A stretch of 61,915 nucleotides of DNA, taken from contig JACQVH010000110.1 of NCBI GenBank assembly GCA_016209895.1, positions 1 to 61,915 on the forward strand, given 5' to 3'. The stretch is from Candidatus Hydrogenedentota bacterium. Its GTDB lineage: Bacteria > Hydrogenedentota > Hydrogenedentia > Hydrogenedentales > SLHB01. Below are positions 48,693-58,275 of the stretch, piece by piece; the first letter of the stretch is position 1; every line of letters starts with the position of its first letter. A program made the position numbers and the translations under genes. The notes below the pieces were generated by a model. That model was not told the origin of the DNA. It saw nothing but the letters and a program-made list of their open reading frames with translations, and ran no database searches.

Positions 48693-49751
48693 TCAGACCC
48701 CTTTCAAATTCAACTTCTCGCTAAGATGACACGACGCCAAGCTCTTTTCGGCAATGGGTCGAAGTTCGGGAACGCATTCCCGGCAAAGCGGTTCGGCGTA
48801 GCGACAGCGCGGATGAAACGGGCAGCCCGGCGGTGGCGACGACGCATCCGGCACCTCACCCTCCAGTCGCACTCGCGTCCGCTCACGTTGTGCAACCGGG
48901 TCCGGAATTGGTACTGCCGAAAGTAAGGCCTCCGTGTACGGGTGTTGTGGCGCGCGATAAAGTGTGTCCGTGTCGCCGATCTCGACGATCCGTCCCAGGT
49001 ACATCACCGCCACGCGGTCACAGATGTGCTCCACTACGCTCAGGTCGTGCGCAATGAAAATGCACGAAAAGCCAATACGCTCCCGGAGTTCCGCCAACAA
49101 ATTCAGAATCTGCGCCTGAACCGAAACGTCCAACGCCGAAACCGGTTCGTCGGCTATGACCAGTTCCGGCCGCAACGCCAAGGCGCGCGCGATACCAATT
49201 CGCTGTCGCTGGCCCCCGCTGAACGCGTGCGGATAGCGCCGCAAGTCGTCTCCGTTTAGGCCGACCAATTCCAGGAGTGTCGCGACCCGCTCGTTCAGTT
49301 CCGTGCCCTTGGCAACTCGGTTCACGATGAGTGGTTCGCCGACAATCTCACCCACGGTCATACGCGGATTCAGCGAAGAGTGTGGATCTTGAAAAATCAT
49401 CTGGAGGCGCGGCCGGATGTCTCGCAACTTTCGGGCGGAAAGGCCGCACAGGTCTACCCCGGCCATCGCGTTGTACAAGAGAATTCTACCAGCGGTGGGC
49501 TGGAGCAAACGCATCAAGCAACGACCGACCGTGGTCTTGCCGCTCCCGCTTTCACCGACCAGACCGAGCATCTCTCCGCGGCGAACTTCAAAGCTGACGC
49601 CATCCACGGCGCGTGTTTCACCCACTACTTTGCGCAACAGGCCTCGGCGAATGGGAAAATACTTCCGCAGTCCGCTCACCGCCAAAAGGAGGTTTCGGTC
49701 ACTTGCGCCCGCGTGCTCCGGGGACGTTCTAGCGTCCGTGCTGATGATCAT
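48693..49751 (-). CDS. Peptide ABC transporter ATP-binding protein, OppF type
   Basis: A 352-residue ATPase. Walker A is [12 protein letters not shown] near residue 62, the ABC signature [15 protein letters not shown] near 175, Walker [13 protein letters not shown] near 190. The C-terminal oligopeptide domain contains [14 protein letters not shown], a cysteine motif binding Fe-S or metal in this family. It is fused in one operon with the OppD-like gene, overlapping it by 23 bp. Confidence 0.92.
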   Translation of the reverse strand: MIISTDARTSPEHAGASDRNLLLAVSGLRKYFPIRRGLLRKVVGETRAVDGVSFEVRRGEMLGLVGESGSGKTTVGRCLMRLLQPTAGRILLYNAMAGVDLCGLSARKLRDIRPRLQMIFQDPHSSLNPRMTVGEIVGEPLIVNRVAKGTELNERVATLLELVGLNGDDLRRYPHAFSGGQRQRIGIARALALRPELVIADEPVSALDVSVQAQILNLLAELRERIGFSCIFIAHDLSVVEHICDRVAVMYLGRIVEIGDTDTLYRAPQHPYTEALLSAVPIPDPVAQRERTRVRLEGEVPDASSPPPGCPFHPRCRYAEPLCRECVPELRPIAEKSLASCHLSEKLNLKGV

Positions 49752-50754
49752 ACAGCCAACAACGCACCTTGTGGTCCGCGTTCGGCGAAGCGTCCGCCGC
49801 GCCGCTTGCGCCCTCTAATTCGGGCATTTCCACGCACACCGGCATCCGCCGAGAGCACCGTGGACGGAACGCGCATCCTTGTGGCAGCCTTTGCAATCGG
49901 GGTACCGTTCCGGGAATGGCGACGAGACGCGCCTTCGAGCGACGACCCAGCACCGGGACGGACGCGAGCAATCCCTGAGTATACGGATGCAACGGCTTAT
50001 AGAAGATGGCCTCCGGCTCTCCTTGTTCGACAACTCGGCCCGCATACATCACCACCACTTCGTCCGCCATTTCGGCGATTACACCCATGTCATGCGTAAT
50101 CAGGAGGATAGCCATCCCAAACTCCTGCTGCAGACTCTTCATCAACTCCAGCACCTGGGCTTGGATGGTCACATCGAGCGCTGTCGTTGGCTCGTCCGCA
50201 AGAAGAAGCGCGGGACGACAGCACAGCGCCATCGCAATCATCGCGCGCTGCCGCATCCCGCCCGAAAGCTGATGTGGGTACTCTTTCGCCCGCTGTCTCG
50301 GATTGGGAATGCCGACCCGGGCCAGCATCTCGACGGCGCGGGCGCGAGCCTCTTTCCGATCGGCCGCTTGATGCAGCGCGACCGACTCTGCGATCTGATT
50401 GCCGATGGTGTACACCGGATTTAGCGACGTCATCGGTTCCTGGAATATCATGGCAATCTCGTTGCCTCGAATCTCGCGGATCGCGTCTCCGTGCGGACAC
50501 AATCGAACCAAGTCTATGGGCGCGTTTCCTCCCTTGGGACGATACCAAATGCTGCCCGCGGCAATCCGACCCGGCGCCGGCACCAACCGCAGGATCGAGA
50601 GCGCCGTCAGACTCTTGCCGCAGCCGCTCTCTCCCACCAGTCCCAGCGTCTTACCGGGTGTGATCGAAAAAGTTACGTCATTGACGGCGCATACCGTCCC
50701 GTCATCGGTCGGGAAAACCGTCGTCAACCCGCGGATTTCGAGTAAAGGTTCCAT
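49729..50754 (-). CDS. Peptide ABC transporter ATP-binding protein, OppD type
   Basis: A 341-residue ATPase and the first gene of the transporter operon. Walker A is [18 protein letters not shown] near 37, the signature [15 protein letters not shown] near 160, Walker [13 protein letters not shown] near 178. The C-terminal [19 protein letters not shown] carries the family cysteines. Order in the operon is ATPase, ATPase, binding protein, permease, permease. Confidence 0.92.
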   Translation of the reverse strand: MEPLLEIRGLTTVFPTDDGTVCAVNDVTFSITPGKTLGLVGESGCGKSLTALSILRLVPAPGRIAAGSIWYRPKGGNAPIDLVRLCPHGDAIREIRGNEIAMIFQEPMTSLNPVYTIGNQIAESVALHQAADRKEARARAVEMLARVGIPNPRQRAKEYPHQLSGGMRQRAMIAMALCCRPALLLADEPTTALDVTIQAQVLELMKSLQQEFGMAILLITHDMGVIAEMADEVVVMYAGRVVEQGEPEAIFYKPLHPYTQGLLASVPVLGRRSKARLVAIPGTVPRLQRLPQGCAFRPRCSRRMPVCVEMPELEGASGAADASPNADHKVRCWLYDHQHGR

Positions 50755-51187
50755 AGAATCGGCCTACTTATCAGAACAAACGCCAAACGGCTTTTCTTTT
50801 CCTCGCCGCCGACTTTAAGGTACTAGTCCTCAGAACAGAGCAATCCTGACTTCTTTGCGTCCTTTCCATCGTTGCTCTGCCGGCGGCCCTTGCTCTCATC
50901 TGCATGCACCCGGTCAGCGTCGTTTTGGTCCCTTTGGTCCTTTTCGTCACTCACCCTCCTTCGGCCGGGGGGACAGGGTGTCAACAGCATGAGTACGGGA
51001 GCGTTTAGATGCGATTTCGCGGGATATTCAAGCTTATACGTTAAGCCGCGGCAGGTTTTCAGAGCGTGAGCGGGATGCAGATTCCTTGTTTAAAAGAGAT
51101 TTCCACCCGGTTTCCGATACTGCGTACCGGCACGAAGTGAAGGCACACAACGCGGGCGCCGGTCCGGACGTATGCTGTCAACGAACC
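50755..51187. other. Intergenic region with solo TTTGGTC array
   Basis: No convincing gene in 433 bp. It must hold the promoter of the oppD-type operon. At 50923-50957 a run of TTTTGGTC, CCTTTGGTC and CTTTTCGTC units matches 20540-20586, another repeat-rich gap. Confidence 0.4.
50923..50957 (+). repeat. Solo TTTGGTC-type array
   Basis: Units TTTTGGTC, CCTTTGGTC, CTTTTCGTC followed by ACTCACCCTC. The order of words is the same as at 20545-20583, with a few changes. Confidence 0.55.
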
Positions 51188-52057
51188 TTAGTCCGTCAAT
51201 TCACGAATCCAGATGTTCCGAAACACCACCGGGTTGCCATGGTCCTGGAGCATGATGGGGCCCTTGTCCGGGTGGGGCTCATAGTCGGAGACCGCGTGCG
51301 ATCCCAGCCAATCCGTACCGCCGGATAACTCCACGTGGTCGTGCGCCAGCACCCCGTTGTGAAGCACCGTGAAGGTCGCGCGTTTGACGACTTTTCCATT
51401 CTCGAACCGCGGCCGATGAAATATGATGTCGAAGGTCTGCCACTCACCCGGCTCGCGACTGGCGTTGACCAAGGGCTTGTGCCGGCCATACAGCGCCGCG
51501 GCCTGGCCGTCCGGGTAAGTCGTGTTGTTGTACGAGTCGAGCACTTGAACCTCGTATTGCCCCATGAGAAACACGCCGCTGTTACCTCGTCCCTGACCCC
51601 CGCCCCGGACTTCCTTCGGAGGGGCCCATTCCACGTGCAGTTGACACGACCCGAATTCCTGCTTGGACCGAATCATGCCCGATCGCTTCGTTGGCATCAT
51701 TGCGCCGTCTTCGACCACCCACTTCGTCGCCTCACCGGCCTGATTCGAAGTCCAGTTCGAGAGGTCCTTGCCATCGAAAAGCACGATGGCATCCGAAGGC
51801 GCCTGTCCGGCCTTCTTCGGGGTGCTGTCCTTACCCGGCGTGACTACCGGCGGTGGCGGTTGTTTCGCGGGGTCGGTCTCGTGCACCATCACCCCGTCAA
51901 TGGTCATATACACCACCACTTCGTCTTCCCCTTTCGCGTTCTTGTGAGTCTCCGTCCACTTCTTGATCACCGGCGTATCAAAATCCGCGAACGCGTACAA
52001 AGCCGACACAAGAACGAACGTGGCAACGATGGCTGCGAGAAAGTGCTTTTGCCTCAT
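51188..52057 (-). CDS. DUF1080 (3-keto-disaccharide hydrolase-like) protein
   Basis: A 289-residue secreted protein with a signal peptide (residues 1-24, ending in YAFA). After a proline-rich spacer the DUF1080 / 3-keto-disaccharide hydrolase-type beta-sandwich begins at IVLFDGKDLSNWTS near 92 and shows QLHVEWAPP, GRGNSGVFLMGQYEVQVLDSY, and the terminal IMLQDHGNPVVFRNIWIREL. The fold is concanavalin-like; such domains are expanded in planctomycetes and Hydrogenedentes. CAGGAGAAA precedes ATG 52057. Substrate is unknown. Confidence 0.88.
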   Translation of the reverse strand: MRQKHFLAAIVATFVLVSALYAFADFDTPVIKKWTETHKNAKGEDEVVVYMTIDGVMVHETDPAKQPPPPVVTPGKDSTPKKAGQAPSDAIVLFDGKDLSNWTSNQAGEATKWVVEDGAMMPTKRSGMIRSKQEFGSCQLHVEWAPPKEVRGGGQGRGNSGVFLMGQYEVQVLDSYNNTTYPDGQAAALYGRHKPLVNASREPGEWQTFDIIFHRPRFENGKVVKRATFTVLHNGVLAHDHVELSGGTDWLGSHAVSDYEPHPDKGPIMLQDHGNPVVFRNIWIRELTD

Positions 52058-52078
52058 AGTCGTTTCTCCTGTGAATGA

Positions 52079-52318
52079 TTAGACGAAGCGCCCGCGTCCG
52101 GCTCCGGCATCCCCTATCCCCCGCCGAAGGCTGCGATTCAATTTCGAGTTAGCTCGCATTTCGTCCATTTCGAACTCGCCGATGAACTGCTCTATTTCGA
52201 CGTGCCGCAGGACCGCGGTCGCGATGAAATCAGACAACGTACGATTCTCTCGCTGGGCGAGGGTTCGCAACCGTTGATACGTCTCGTCGGGAAACCGTAG
52301 GGTCACGGTGCGAGACAT
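52079..52318 (-). CDS. Ribbon-helix-helix (CopG/Arc-type) regulator
   Basis: A 79-residue protein with the N-terminal RHH pattern MSRTVTLRFPDETYQRLRTLAQRENRTLSDFIATAVLRHVE (beta strand then two helices). The remaining 35 residues are an acidic then arginine-rich tail. Such proteins are antitoxins or small repressors. No toxin gene follows on the same strand (DUF1080 is next, 21 bp away), so it may regulate itself or the divergent small-gene pair. GGAGAG precedes ATG 52318. Confidence 0.7.
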   Translation of the reverse strand: MSRTVTLRFPDETYQRLRTLAQRENRTLSDFIATAVLRHVEIEQFIGEFEMDEMRANSKLNRSLRRGIGDAGAGRGRFV

Positions 52319-52432
52319 CTGTTTCTCTCCAGTGGCTTCACGCGAATTCGCGCGGATAGGATACAGAGCAATACCAGACACGTCAATCTACAGAAGAATT
52401 GAAGCTTCTCGGCACGCGTGGCACAATGTAGT

Positions 52433-52669
52433 ATGTCTGAGTTCAGCGTCATCGGCGAGATTGCGAACGTCGAGCTCATTGCTCGGGGCACGGGTGTCCG
52501 AGACCGTGCGCGGCTCAATCGGCTGTACGGGCGTGCCCGCTGGCGCAAGCTTAAGGGCCGAGCACTAGTTCGTCTGAGCAATGGCCACATTCGACGGGCT
52601 GAGTTACATTGGTACGAGGCGCATGGAATTGGCCGGCGTGAAATGAAACGAAAACGATACCTCGACTAA
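52433..52669 (+). CDS. Conserved small protein of unknown function (WYEAHGIG motif)
   Basis: A 78-residue basic protein. The C-terminal block RRAELHWYEAHGIGRREMKRKRYLD and the earlier GRARWRKLKGRALVRLSNG are of a kind I recall as recurring in many bacterial genomes; I know of no assigned function. The stretch GVRDRARLNRLYG suggests a nucleic-acid-binding surface (Arg- and Lys-rich). The ribosome site is poor. The next gene starts 2 bp after its stop, so the two are co-translated. Divergent from the RHH regulator with a 114-bp gap. Confidence 0.6.
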   Translation: MSEFSVIGEIANVELIARGTGVRDRARLNRLYGRARWRKLKGRALVRLSNGHIRRAELHWYEAHGIGRREMKRKRYLD

Positions 52670-52671
52670 CT

Positions 52672-52908
52672 ATGAGAACATCAAGAAAAGCCCTACGATT
52701 CGTTGTCTGCGTTGACAACACAGACTACCCCGCGTCGCTCGAATTACACAAAATCTACCGCGTGCTTCCCGACGAAGATGCGGAGGCTGAAGGGGACATC
52801 AGAGTCGTGGACGAGAGCGGCGAAGACTATCTTTACTCACAAGACCGTTTCGTTCCAATCAACGTCCCGGCCGTGGTCAGGGAATCGCTCGTCCATACCG
52901 AGCGGTAA
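52672..52908 (+). CDS. Conserved small acidic protein of unknown function
   Basis: A 78-residue acidic protein with FVVCVDNTDYPASLELHKIYRVLPDEDAEAEG and VVDESGEDYLYSQDRFVPINVP. These blocks resemble a small family I remember from diverse bacteria without a known role. It follows the basic small protein by 2 bp. A basic-acidic pair of equal size may form a complex; this is inference. Confidence 0.6.
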   Translation: MRTSRKALRFVVCVDNTDYPASLELHKIYRVLPDEDAEAEGDIRVVDESGEDYLYSQDRFVPINVPAVVRESLVHTER

Positions 52909-52955
52909 TCAGCGCGGCCGGTTCTGTCACAATGGAACTGCGTGCGGCGGTGGAA

Positions 52956-54134
52956 TTAGAAGGGAGGAAGTTCCGGGTTGGCGGCGGGGATGATCGCCTT
53001 TCCCTCGACTTCCACGAGCCATCCGGGACGGCAGACGCGGGCCGCCACGACCTCGATAGGCATCTCCCCGAAGCGCTCGCGCATCTGTTGGTACACCAGC
53101 GCGCGGTCGCTGGGATCGCGGACGTAGACGATGAACACGCACATGTCCTTCACCGTAGCTCCGGCCTGTTCCAGAAGGGCCTCCACGTTCTCGAGCGTGC
53201 GGTCAAGCTGTCGCAACACCTCGCCCGGATACAGTATCTTGCCTTCGCGGTCCACGCTGGCCGTACCTGACAGGATCACCTGCTTGCGGTCCTGATACGC
53301 TACCGACGTGCCGCGTTCGAAGGTTACGCCGTAAATGTGTGTCGGGCTGAGGTGGTCCAGGGCCGCCAGATAGCGAAGCTGTTCGCGTTTCACGCCGGAA
53401 ACGGCATGCGCATCCATCGAGACCTTCGCGGCCGTATTGGTGGAGAGGCTCTCGATGCCCGAACTGGCGATGAAATGTGTATCCGGCGTCAGTCCCCGCT
53501 CTGCAAAAAACTCCCGCCGGGCGGCCACGAACCCTTGATAGTTTGCGTCCACGTCTTGCACGTAGAACCAGGTGCGGAGCACGTTGTCGGCTAGTGAGAG
53601 ATTCCGCGTGTGCAAGAAGGCATTGTATTGCTCCAATATCCCCCGCGTCTGCTCGTAGGAACTGTTCCCCGTCGGGCAGGTTACCCCAGTCGTCCAATGA
53701 TGGACCAGCGTTTCACGCCGAAACGTCAGGGATGCGCCTTCTTGCGTCTTATCCAACTCGACCTCCGGGTCGCTGACGTGGTACGCCCAAAGCGCCACCT
53801 TCGCCGGAGGAAACGGTGGCTGACACACCCACGATACCGCGCACGGCTCGGCCGCATTGCGAGGATTCGAAAATGGACAGGCTTCGAGCGCCGATACCTG
53901 ATTCGAAAGATCGCTGCAGAAAAACCGCCTCAGTACTGCGGTCTGCATATCCAACCCGAACGAATCGAGTGCCTCCCGGTACGCATGGAGAAGCCATTCT
54001 AACTGAATTTGAATGGCGCCGTATTCCGTGGGTCGCACAACGAAATGAAACTCGCTCACTCCGCTCGGCCCCCGGAACCGCGAGACATTCACCGAAGCAT
54101 GACGTATCTTGCCGTTATAAGAGTAGAAGTCCAT
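52956..54134 (-). CDS. Double Rid-domain (YjgF/L-PSP-like) protein
   Basis: A 392-residue protein built of two RidA-like halves. The C-terminal half (about 260-385) is a full RidA-type domain: KQVILSGTASVDREGKILYPGEVLRQLDRTLENVEALLEQAGATVKDMCVFIVYVRD and a late RVCRPGWLVEVEGKAI in which Arg and Glu match the substrate-binding residues. The N-terminal half has the same pattern more weakly (LSLADNVLRTWFYVQDVDANYQGFVAARREFF). Family members hydrolyse enamine/imine intermediates or act as chorismatase-like enzymes. It follows the PPC-domain gene by 19 bp. Its own reaction is unknown. Confidence 0.75.
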   Translation of the reverse strand: MDFYSYNGKIRHASVNVSRFRGPSGVSEFHFVVRPTEYGAIQIQLEWLLHAYREALDSFGLDMQTAVLRRFFCSDLSNQVSALEACPFSNPRNAAEPCAVSWVCQPPFPPAKVALWAYHVSDPEVELDKTQEGASLTFRRETLVHHWTTGVTCPTGNSSYEQTRGILEQYNAFLHTRNLSLADNVLRTWFYVQDVDANYQGFVAARREFFAERGLTPDTHFIASSGIESLSTNTAAKVSMDAHAVSGVKREQLRYLAALDHLSPTHIYGVTFERGTSVAYQDRKQVILSGTASVDREGKILYPGEVLRQLDRTLENVEALLEQAGATVKDMCVFIVYVRDPSDRALVYQQMRERFGEMPIEVVAARVCRPGWLVEVEGKAIIPAANPELPPF

Positions 54135-54153
54135 CCAGGAAATCCATCCGTTT

Positions 54154-56514
54154 CTATTGCTTTACGACCTCGAATGGGATGGCGGGCAACACCCCGAGCG
54201 AAACACGCCGATTCTGGTTAGACGGCTTGCCGTCCGGTGGTGCGTTCGGTTTCTCCACGAACGCCTCGACGATCAAATTGCCTGCAAGCCCGGATTGCGC
54301 GGCGCCGGCGTCCGCCTTCAGCAAGAACGACAGTCCTTCCGGCGCCACCTGCACTCCTTCCAGCGTCAATCCCTTGGGGGGCTCGTCGAGTTCGAGTTTG
54401 ACCTGGGCGAGCATCGGCGATCGCGGCGCGCGGACCCGTACCTCCGCCGTACCCCCTTCACTAATCCGAACCGGATAATTGCCGGCCAATTGAATCGGCC
54501 TCCCCCGGAACAGGGGACCCGTCACGGCAACCATGAGTTCTTGGGCTGGCACCAAGTGCCGATAGAGGAATGCCTGCATCATGTCGTCGGCGGGTGCGAC
54601 CGGATGGGTGACCCATTTCCCGTTGAGCCAGACTCGACCTTCCAACTGCAAGAATACCGGCTGCGGGAGTGGCTGGCTGGGCGCCGTCAGGGTCATGCGA
54701 ACCCGCTCACATCCAGACGGTATCCTTCCGCCGTTTAGCGCGAAACCGGGCGGGGCATCTTTCAAAGTGATTTCGATCTCGCCTTCGAAGCCGTCTTTTC
54801 GGAGCGCGTATACACAGATAGGCGCGGCGCGTCCCGCTGGCACGTTAATACTCGATGGCGTCACGCGCAACGCGAAATCCGGCCGCGGCGGGGCAATGGT
54901 CAAACGGTAGGAATATGCGCTGCCGCCGTGTTGCTGGACGTCGGCCAGATGAACATAGTAACTCCCGGTTTCCGGTAGCTGCGCGCGCAGATACGAATCC
55001 GCGTGGTGCGTCAGGAGTCCGCTTTCCTTATCCTCCTGATCGTCGTTCCATTCCAACACACGCCCGGATGCGTCGGTCAGCCGCAACAGCGAGTCCAGCG
55101 GCGATTGCAACCGGCGAGCGCTTACCTCGGCCACGATTTGTTCGCCAACATGGCCCTCGAATCGAAAGACGTCCACGTCGTCCGGCGCGGCGATGCGACC
55201 ATTCACGGTCAGCGGAAGCGTGACCCCCTGCGCCTCGCGCACGGTATCATTGGGCTCCGTCTCGTCGCATTCCGGCAGCGTGTCTATCGCATACGGGACA
55301 GAATTGGAGAGACACGCCTCGCCGCGCAGCTCCGCCCATCGGATTCGGTCGGCCCAAGGCTCCGTGTCCAGAAGCAACTGCCTCGCCGGGAGATTCCAAC
55401 CGGCGACGGACGCCGTTGTCTTCTCACCTGCATGCGCCCCAAGCGGATACAGTTCGGTGATAAACGGCAACTCGCCGACGGCCACGCGGTAAACGAAATC
55501 GTCCCGTCCACGATAGATCGAATCGCGAATTTCCAGCGAATACTCGCCGTCTTCAGGAATCTCGTAGAAAACGACCGGGTCAGGATCAAACCGATAATCG
55601 TCGTCAAAAGCGATTTCCCGGCCCGGGCCATCGTACAAGGCCAGCGTCGCCTGAAACCAGCCGGGAACGGCATCCGCCAGATAGGGAACGAGCCGCCGCG
55701 CCTGCGTCTCGACCACGATGTCTTGACCACGCCGAGCCTGAAAGCGAAAACGGTCTACGTCCCCCGGCATAATCTGTCCGTTTATCACTACGGGCGAAGC
55801 CAGAGCCGCGTCCGGCGGCGGACCTTTGGGTCCGGGCGCGAACGCCACGGGGCCGTTGGGTTCGAGCTCGCTCACTTCCGGCAGCAACCCCACCTGGAAA
55901 CGCATCGGATTCGTCAGGCCGGCGGGCGTCAGGAGCCGGAGTTCTCGATCGCCGGGTGTTGCCGTAGGCTCCACCGTGACGGCAATAAGTACTGTTTCTT
56001 CGAGTTGGGGGTTAGGCTGCTTTTTCCTGAATTTGAGCAACTCGTGGCGGACATGGGCCAACTGCCGAAGGCTCATATTATCCAAGCCCCGCAACAACGG
56101 GTGTTCGGGAAGGTCCACTTCACTCATCGGTGTGGGTCCGGGATCGGCAAGACCATCAGGCAGGACGTCGTTCCGCAGCGGCATGGATTTCTGAAGCTCG
56201 AGCGGCAGTTCGGCGAGCCGCTTCTTCCATAACTCTTGCAACCGACTCCGCAGAGCCTGGACTCGATCCTGGGCGAGAAATCGAACCGGTCTGTAGTATT
56301 GGATAACCGAAGCGCGAACGCCTTCGCCCGATACGTACACCCTGTTCACTCCCCGCAGGAACTGCCCGCCGGCCGTGATTTCCACCACCGTGCCTTGCTG
56401 ACCGCCGGCCGGGTAAAGATAACCGAGGTGCGGAGATCGTTCTTTCGACTCGGCCCACGCCCCTGCAACTAGCAAAGTCAGGATCGCGAGTAAGATTTTG
56501 GGGGATACTTTCAT
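54154..56514 (-). CDS. PPC-domain (pre-peptidase C-terminal) secreted protein
   Basis: A 786-residue protein with a clear signal peptide (MKVSPKILLAILTLLVAGAWA). The N-terminus PHLGYLYPAGGQQGTVVEITAGGQFL is an IPT-like domain common in planctomycete surface proteins. Pre-peptidase C-terminal type repeats follow near 245-350 (GDVDRFRFQARRGQDIVVETQARRL) and 430-540 (DDVDVFRFEGHVGEQIVAEVSARRL...GSYYVHLADVQQHGGSAYSYRLTI). The rest is beta-rich. It is normally found together with DUF1501 and DUF1549/DUF1553 proteins, as here. Probably secreted or cell-surface bound; function unknown. Confidence 0.85.
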   Translation of the reverse strand: MKVSPKILLAILTLLVAGAWAESKERSPHLGYLYPAGGQQGTVVEITAGGQFLRGVNRVYVSGEGVRASVIQYYRPVRFLAQDRVQALRSRLQELWKKRLAELPLELQKSMPLRNDVLPDGLADPGPTPMSEVDLPEHPLLRGLDNMSLRQLAHVRHELLKFRKKQPNPQLEETVLIAVTVEPTATPGDRELRLLTPAGLTNPMRFQVGLLPEVSELEPNGPVAFAPGPKGPPPDAALASPVVINGQIMPGDVDRFRFQARRGQDIVVETQARRLVPYLADAVPGWFQATLALYDGPGREIAFDDDYRFDPDPVVFYEIPEDGEYSLEIRDSIYRGRDDFVYRVAVGELPFITELYPLGAHAGEKTTASVAGWNLPARQLLLDTEPWADRIRWAELRGEACLSNSVPYAIDTLPECDETEPNDTVREAQGVTLPLTVNGRIAAPDDVDVFRFEGHVGEQIVAEVSARRLQSPLDSLLRLTDASGRVLEWNDDQEDKESGLLTHHADSYLRAQLPETGSYYVHLADVQQHGGSAYSYRLTIAPPRPDFALRVTPSSINVPAGRAAPICVYALRKDGFEGEIEITLKDAPPGFALNGGRIPSGCERVRMTLTAPSQPLPQPVFLQLEGRVWLNGKWVTHPVAPADDMMQAFLYRHLVPAQELMVAVTGPLFRGRPIQLAGNYPVRISEGGTAEVRVRAPRSPMLAQVKLELDEPPKGLTLEGVQVAPEGLSFLLKADAGAAQSGLAGNLIVEAFVEKPNAPPDGKPSNQNRRVSLGVLPAIPFEVVKQ

Positions 56515-56530
56515 GGGTACATTCCCGGCT

Positions 56531-57841
56531 TCACACCAGTTCCTTAAGTCGGCCCGCGGACGGCATCACCTTCGCCTCGATTCCCCGCGTGTTCGGTAAC
56601 GGCCCTTCCGGACTGATCCCAAGCAATTGATACATGGTGGCAATCAAATCCTGCGGATGAACCGGCCGTTCGCTCACCTCTTCGCCGGTCGCGTCCGTGG
56701 AACCAACCACGTGCCCGCCCTTGAACCCGCCGCCCGCAACTACGGCCGAAAAACAGTTGCCGTGATGCCCGCGACCCCCGTTCCAAGGCGCCTCCCACTG
56801 AACTTTCGGCGTCCGCCCGAATTCGCCGCTCCACCACACGATGGTGCTCTCGAGCAAACCGCGGTCGGTCAAATCCTGCAACAACGTCGCCAGGCCGCGG
56901 TCCAGTTCCGGCAGTTTCCGCCGCATGATCTCGAAGTGCTGTTTATGCGTGTCCCAGCCTTTGTAGTTGATGGTGACATAAGGCACGCCCTGCTCGACCA
57001 GCCGGCGTGCCGTCAGACACGACTGGCCGAACGTGTTGCGGCCATATTGTTCCCGTACTTCGTCCTTTTCCTGCGAAAGATCGAACAGCTTCCGGGCTTC
57101 TCCGAACATCAGCTCATAAGCGTGCTCCTCGCACTGGTCCAGCCGTTCGAATTGCGAGCTGCCCGGCATGGCCTTCCCAAGCGAATCGAGCGCATGAAGC
57201 AATTCCCGCCGCCCACGCTGGCGCTCATCCGTAATACCCGCGGCGACGATTCCCTCCACGGCAAATTGTTTCTGATTGGGATCGCCCCCGGTCGCAAAAG
57301 GCTTGTAGCGGGATTCCAGAAAGCCGGCCTCGGAGAAACGGCCCTGAAGCTCAGTCAACACGATGTACGGGGGGACAATCCCCTGATAGCCATGGTCGTA
57401 ACCCTTGAACACGGACACGACTGTCCCCACGGATGGGTAAACCACCCGGTCGCCGCTCTCGTGACCGGTCTGCACGAGGTACGAGGCGGTCTCATGGGCG
57501 TTCACCCCATGCGTCATGCTGCGGATAATCGAGTACTTGTCCGCCTGCTGCGCAAGCCTGGCCAGCGGTTCACCGATCTGAATTCCGTCCGCATTCGTCG
57601 GGATCGCCTTATTCAGCGGGCCGCAGTAGTCGTAGCCCGCCCCCGGTTTCGGATCGAAAGTGTCGAGATGGCATGGGCCGCCCCACATCCAAATCTGAAT
57701 CACGGACTTCGCGCGTGCCGCTATGCTGGCCGTCCGTGCTTGCACTCCCGCGCGCTCGCCAAGCGCCAATCCGGCCGCCCCAAGAAGTCCCAATTTCAAT
57801 GCCTGGCGGCGGCTCATGCCCTTGGTTCGTTGGTTGTCCAT
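56531..57841 (-). CDS. DUF1501 (sulfatase-like) Tat-exported protein
   Basis: A 436-residue DUF1501 protein of the alkaline-phosphatase-like superfamily. The N-terminus has a twin-arginine signal, MSRRQALKLGLLGAAGLAL, from residue 9. Family blocks are VIQIWMWGGPCHLDTFDPKPGAGYDYCG near 40, RSMTHGVNAHETASYLVQTGHESG near 105, and IVWWSGEFGRTPKVQWE...GRGHHGNCFSAVVAGGGFKGG near 335-375. ATG 57841 was chosen because GGAG lies 7 nt upstream. It follows the inserted four-helix-bundle cassette and precedes the PPC gene by 16 bp, in the order typical of PVC bacteria. Its substrate is unknown. Confidence 0.88.
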   Translation of the reverse strand: MDNQRTKGMSRRQALKLGLLGAAGLALGERAGVQARTASIAARAKSVIQIWMWGGPCHLDTFDPKPGAGYDYCGPLNKAIPTNADGIQIGEPLARLAQQADKYSIIRSMTHGVNAHETASYLVQTGHESGDRVVYPSVGTVVSVFKGYDHGYQGIVPPYIVLTELQGRFSEAGFLESRYKPFATGGDPNQKQFAVEGIVAAGITDERQRGRRELLHALDSLGKAMPGSSQFERLDQCEEHAYELMFGEARKLFDLSQEKDEVREQYGRNTFGQSCLTARRLVEQGVPYVTINYKGWDTHKQHFEIMRRKLPELDRGLATLLQDLTDRGLLESTIVWWSGEFGRTPKVQWEAPWNGGRGHHGNCFSAVVAGGGFKGGHVVGSTDATGEEVSERPVHPQDLIATMYQLLGISPEGPLPNTRGIEAKVMPSAGRLKELV

Positions 57842-57860
57842 CGTCATTCTCCATGCCCTA

Positions 57861-57894
57861 TTAGGCTGTAGGCTGTAGACCGTAGGCTGTAGGT
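57861..57894 (+). repeat. Left inverted arm of four-helix-bundle cassette
   Basis: Tandem heptamers TAGGCTG, TAGGCTG, TAGACCG, TAGGCTG, TAGGTTA. The last overlaps the TAA stop of the four-helix-bundle gene. Reverse-complementary to the right arm at 58276-58302. Confidence 0.8.
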
Positions 57895-58247
57895 TAGCGG
57901 CGAAGGGCGCGTAGTAGTCCGTTGAGGACTTTGCATGCCTCTTCACACTGCATGTGGACAGCTTTGTAATCTGCCTCCTTCACGTAGTTGAGCTTCCAAG
58001 CAAGCGTCAATTGATACTGAAGTTCGCCTGAGGAACCATAGGCAATATCGAGAAAATGCCAGTAGTCGGCTTCGGTGTGCCGCGCACAGCCTTCTACGAT
58101 GTTCGAAGCGACGGACACCGCCGCGCGACGCATCTGGGTGGTGAGCCCAAACTGTTCCTCCTTCGGAAACGCCCGTGTGACCGTATAAATCTTCATCGCT
58201 AACGCATCGGCCAACTCAAACGCCCTCAACTTCGTATGGTCCCTCAT
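57894..58247 (-). CDS. Four-helix-bundle protein (S23 / 23S rRNA IVS type)
   Basis: A 117-residue member of the four-helix-bundle (S23, 23S rRNA intervening sequence protein) family. Diagnostic stretches are FPKEEQFGLTTQMRRAAVSVASNIVEG at residues 27-53 and FLDIAYGSSGELQYQLTLAW near 71-90. In Leptospira, Coxiella and others such genes sit inside intervening sequences of 23S rRNA whose ends pair as a stem; the biochemical role is unknown. Here the gene is enclosed by inverted heptamer arrays and splits the DUF1553-DUF1501 operon. ATG 58247 has GGAGGGAGA just upstream. Confidence 0.9.
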   Translation of the reverse strand: MRDHTKLRAFELADALAMKIYTVTRAFPKEEQFGLTTQMRRAAVSVASNIVEGCARHTEADYWHFLDIAYGSSGELQYQLTLAWKLNYVKEADYKAVHMQCEEACKVLNGLLRALRR

Positions 58248-58275
58248 CCTATCTCCCTCCAATCGCCAAACCATC

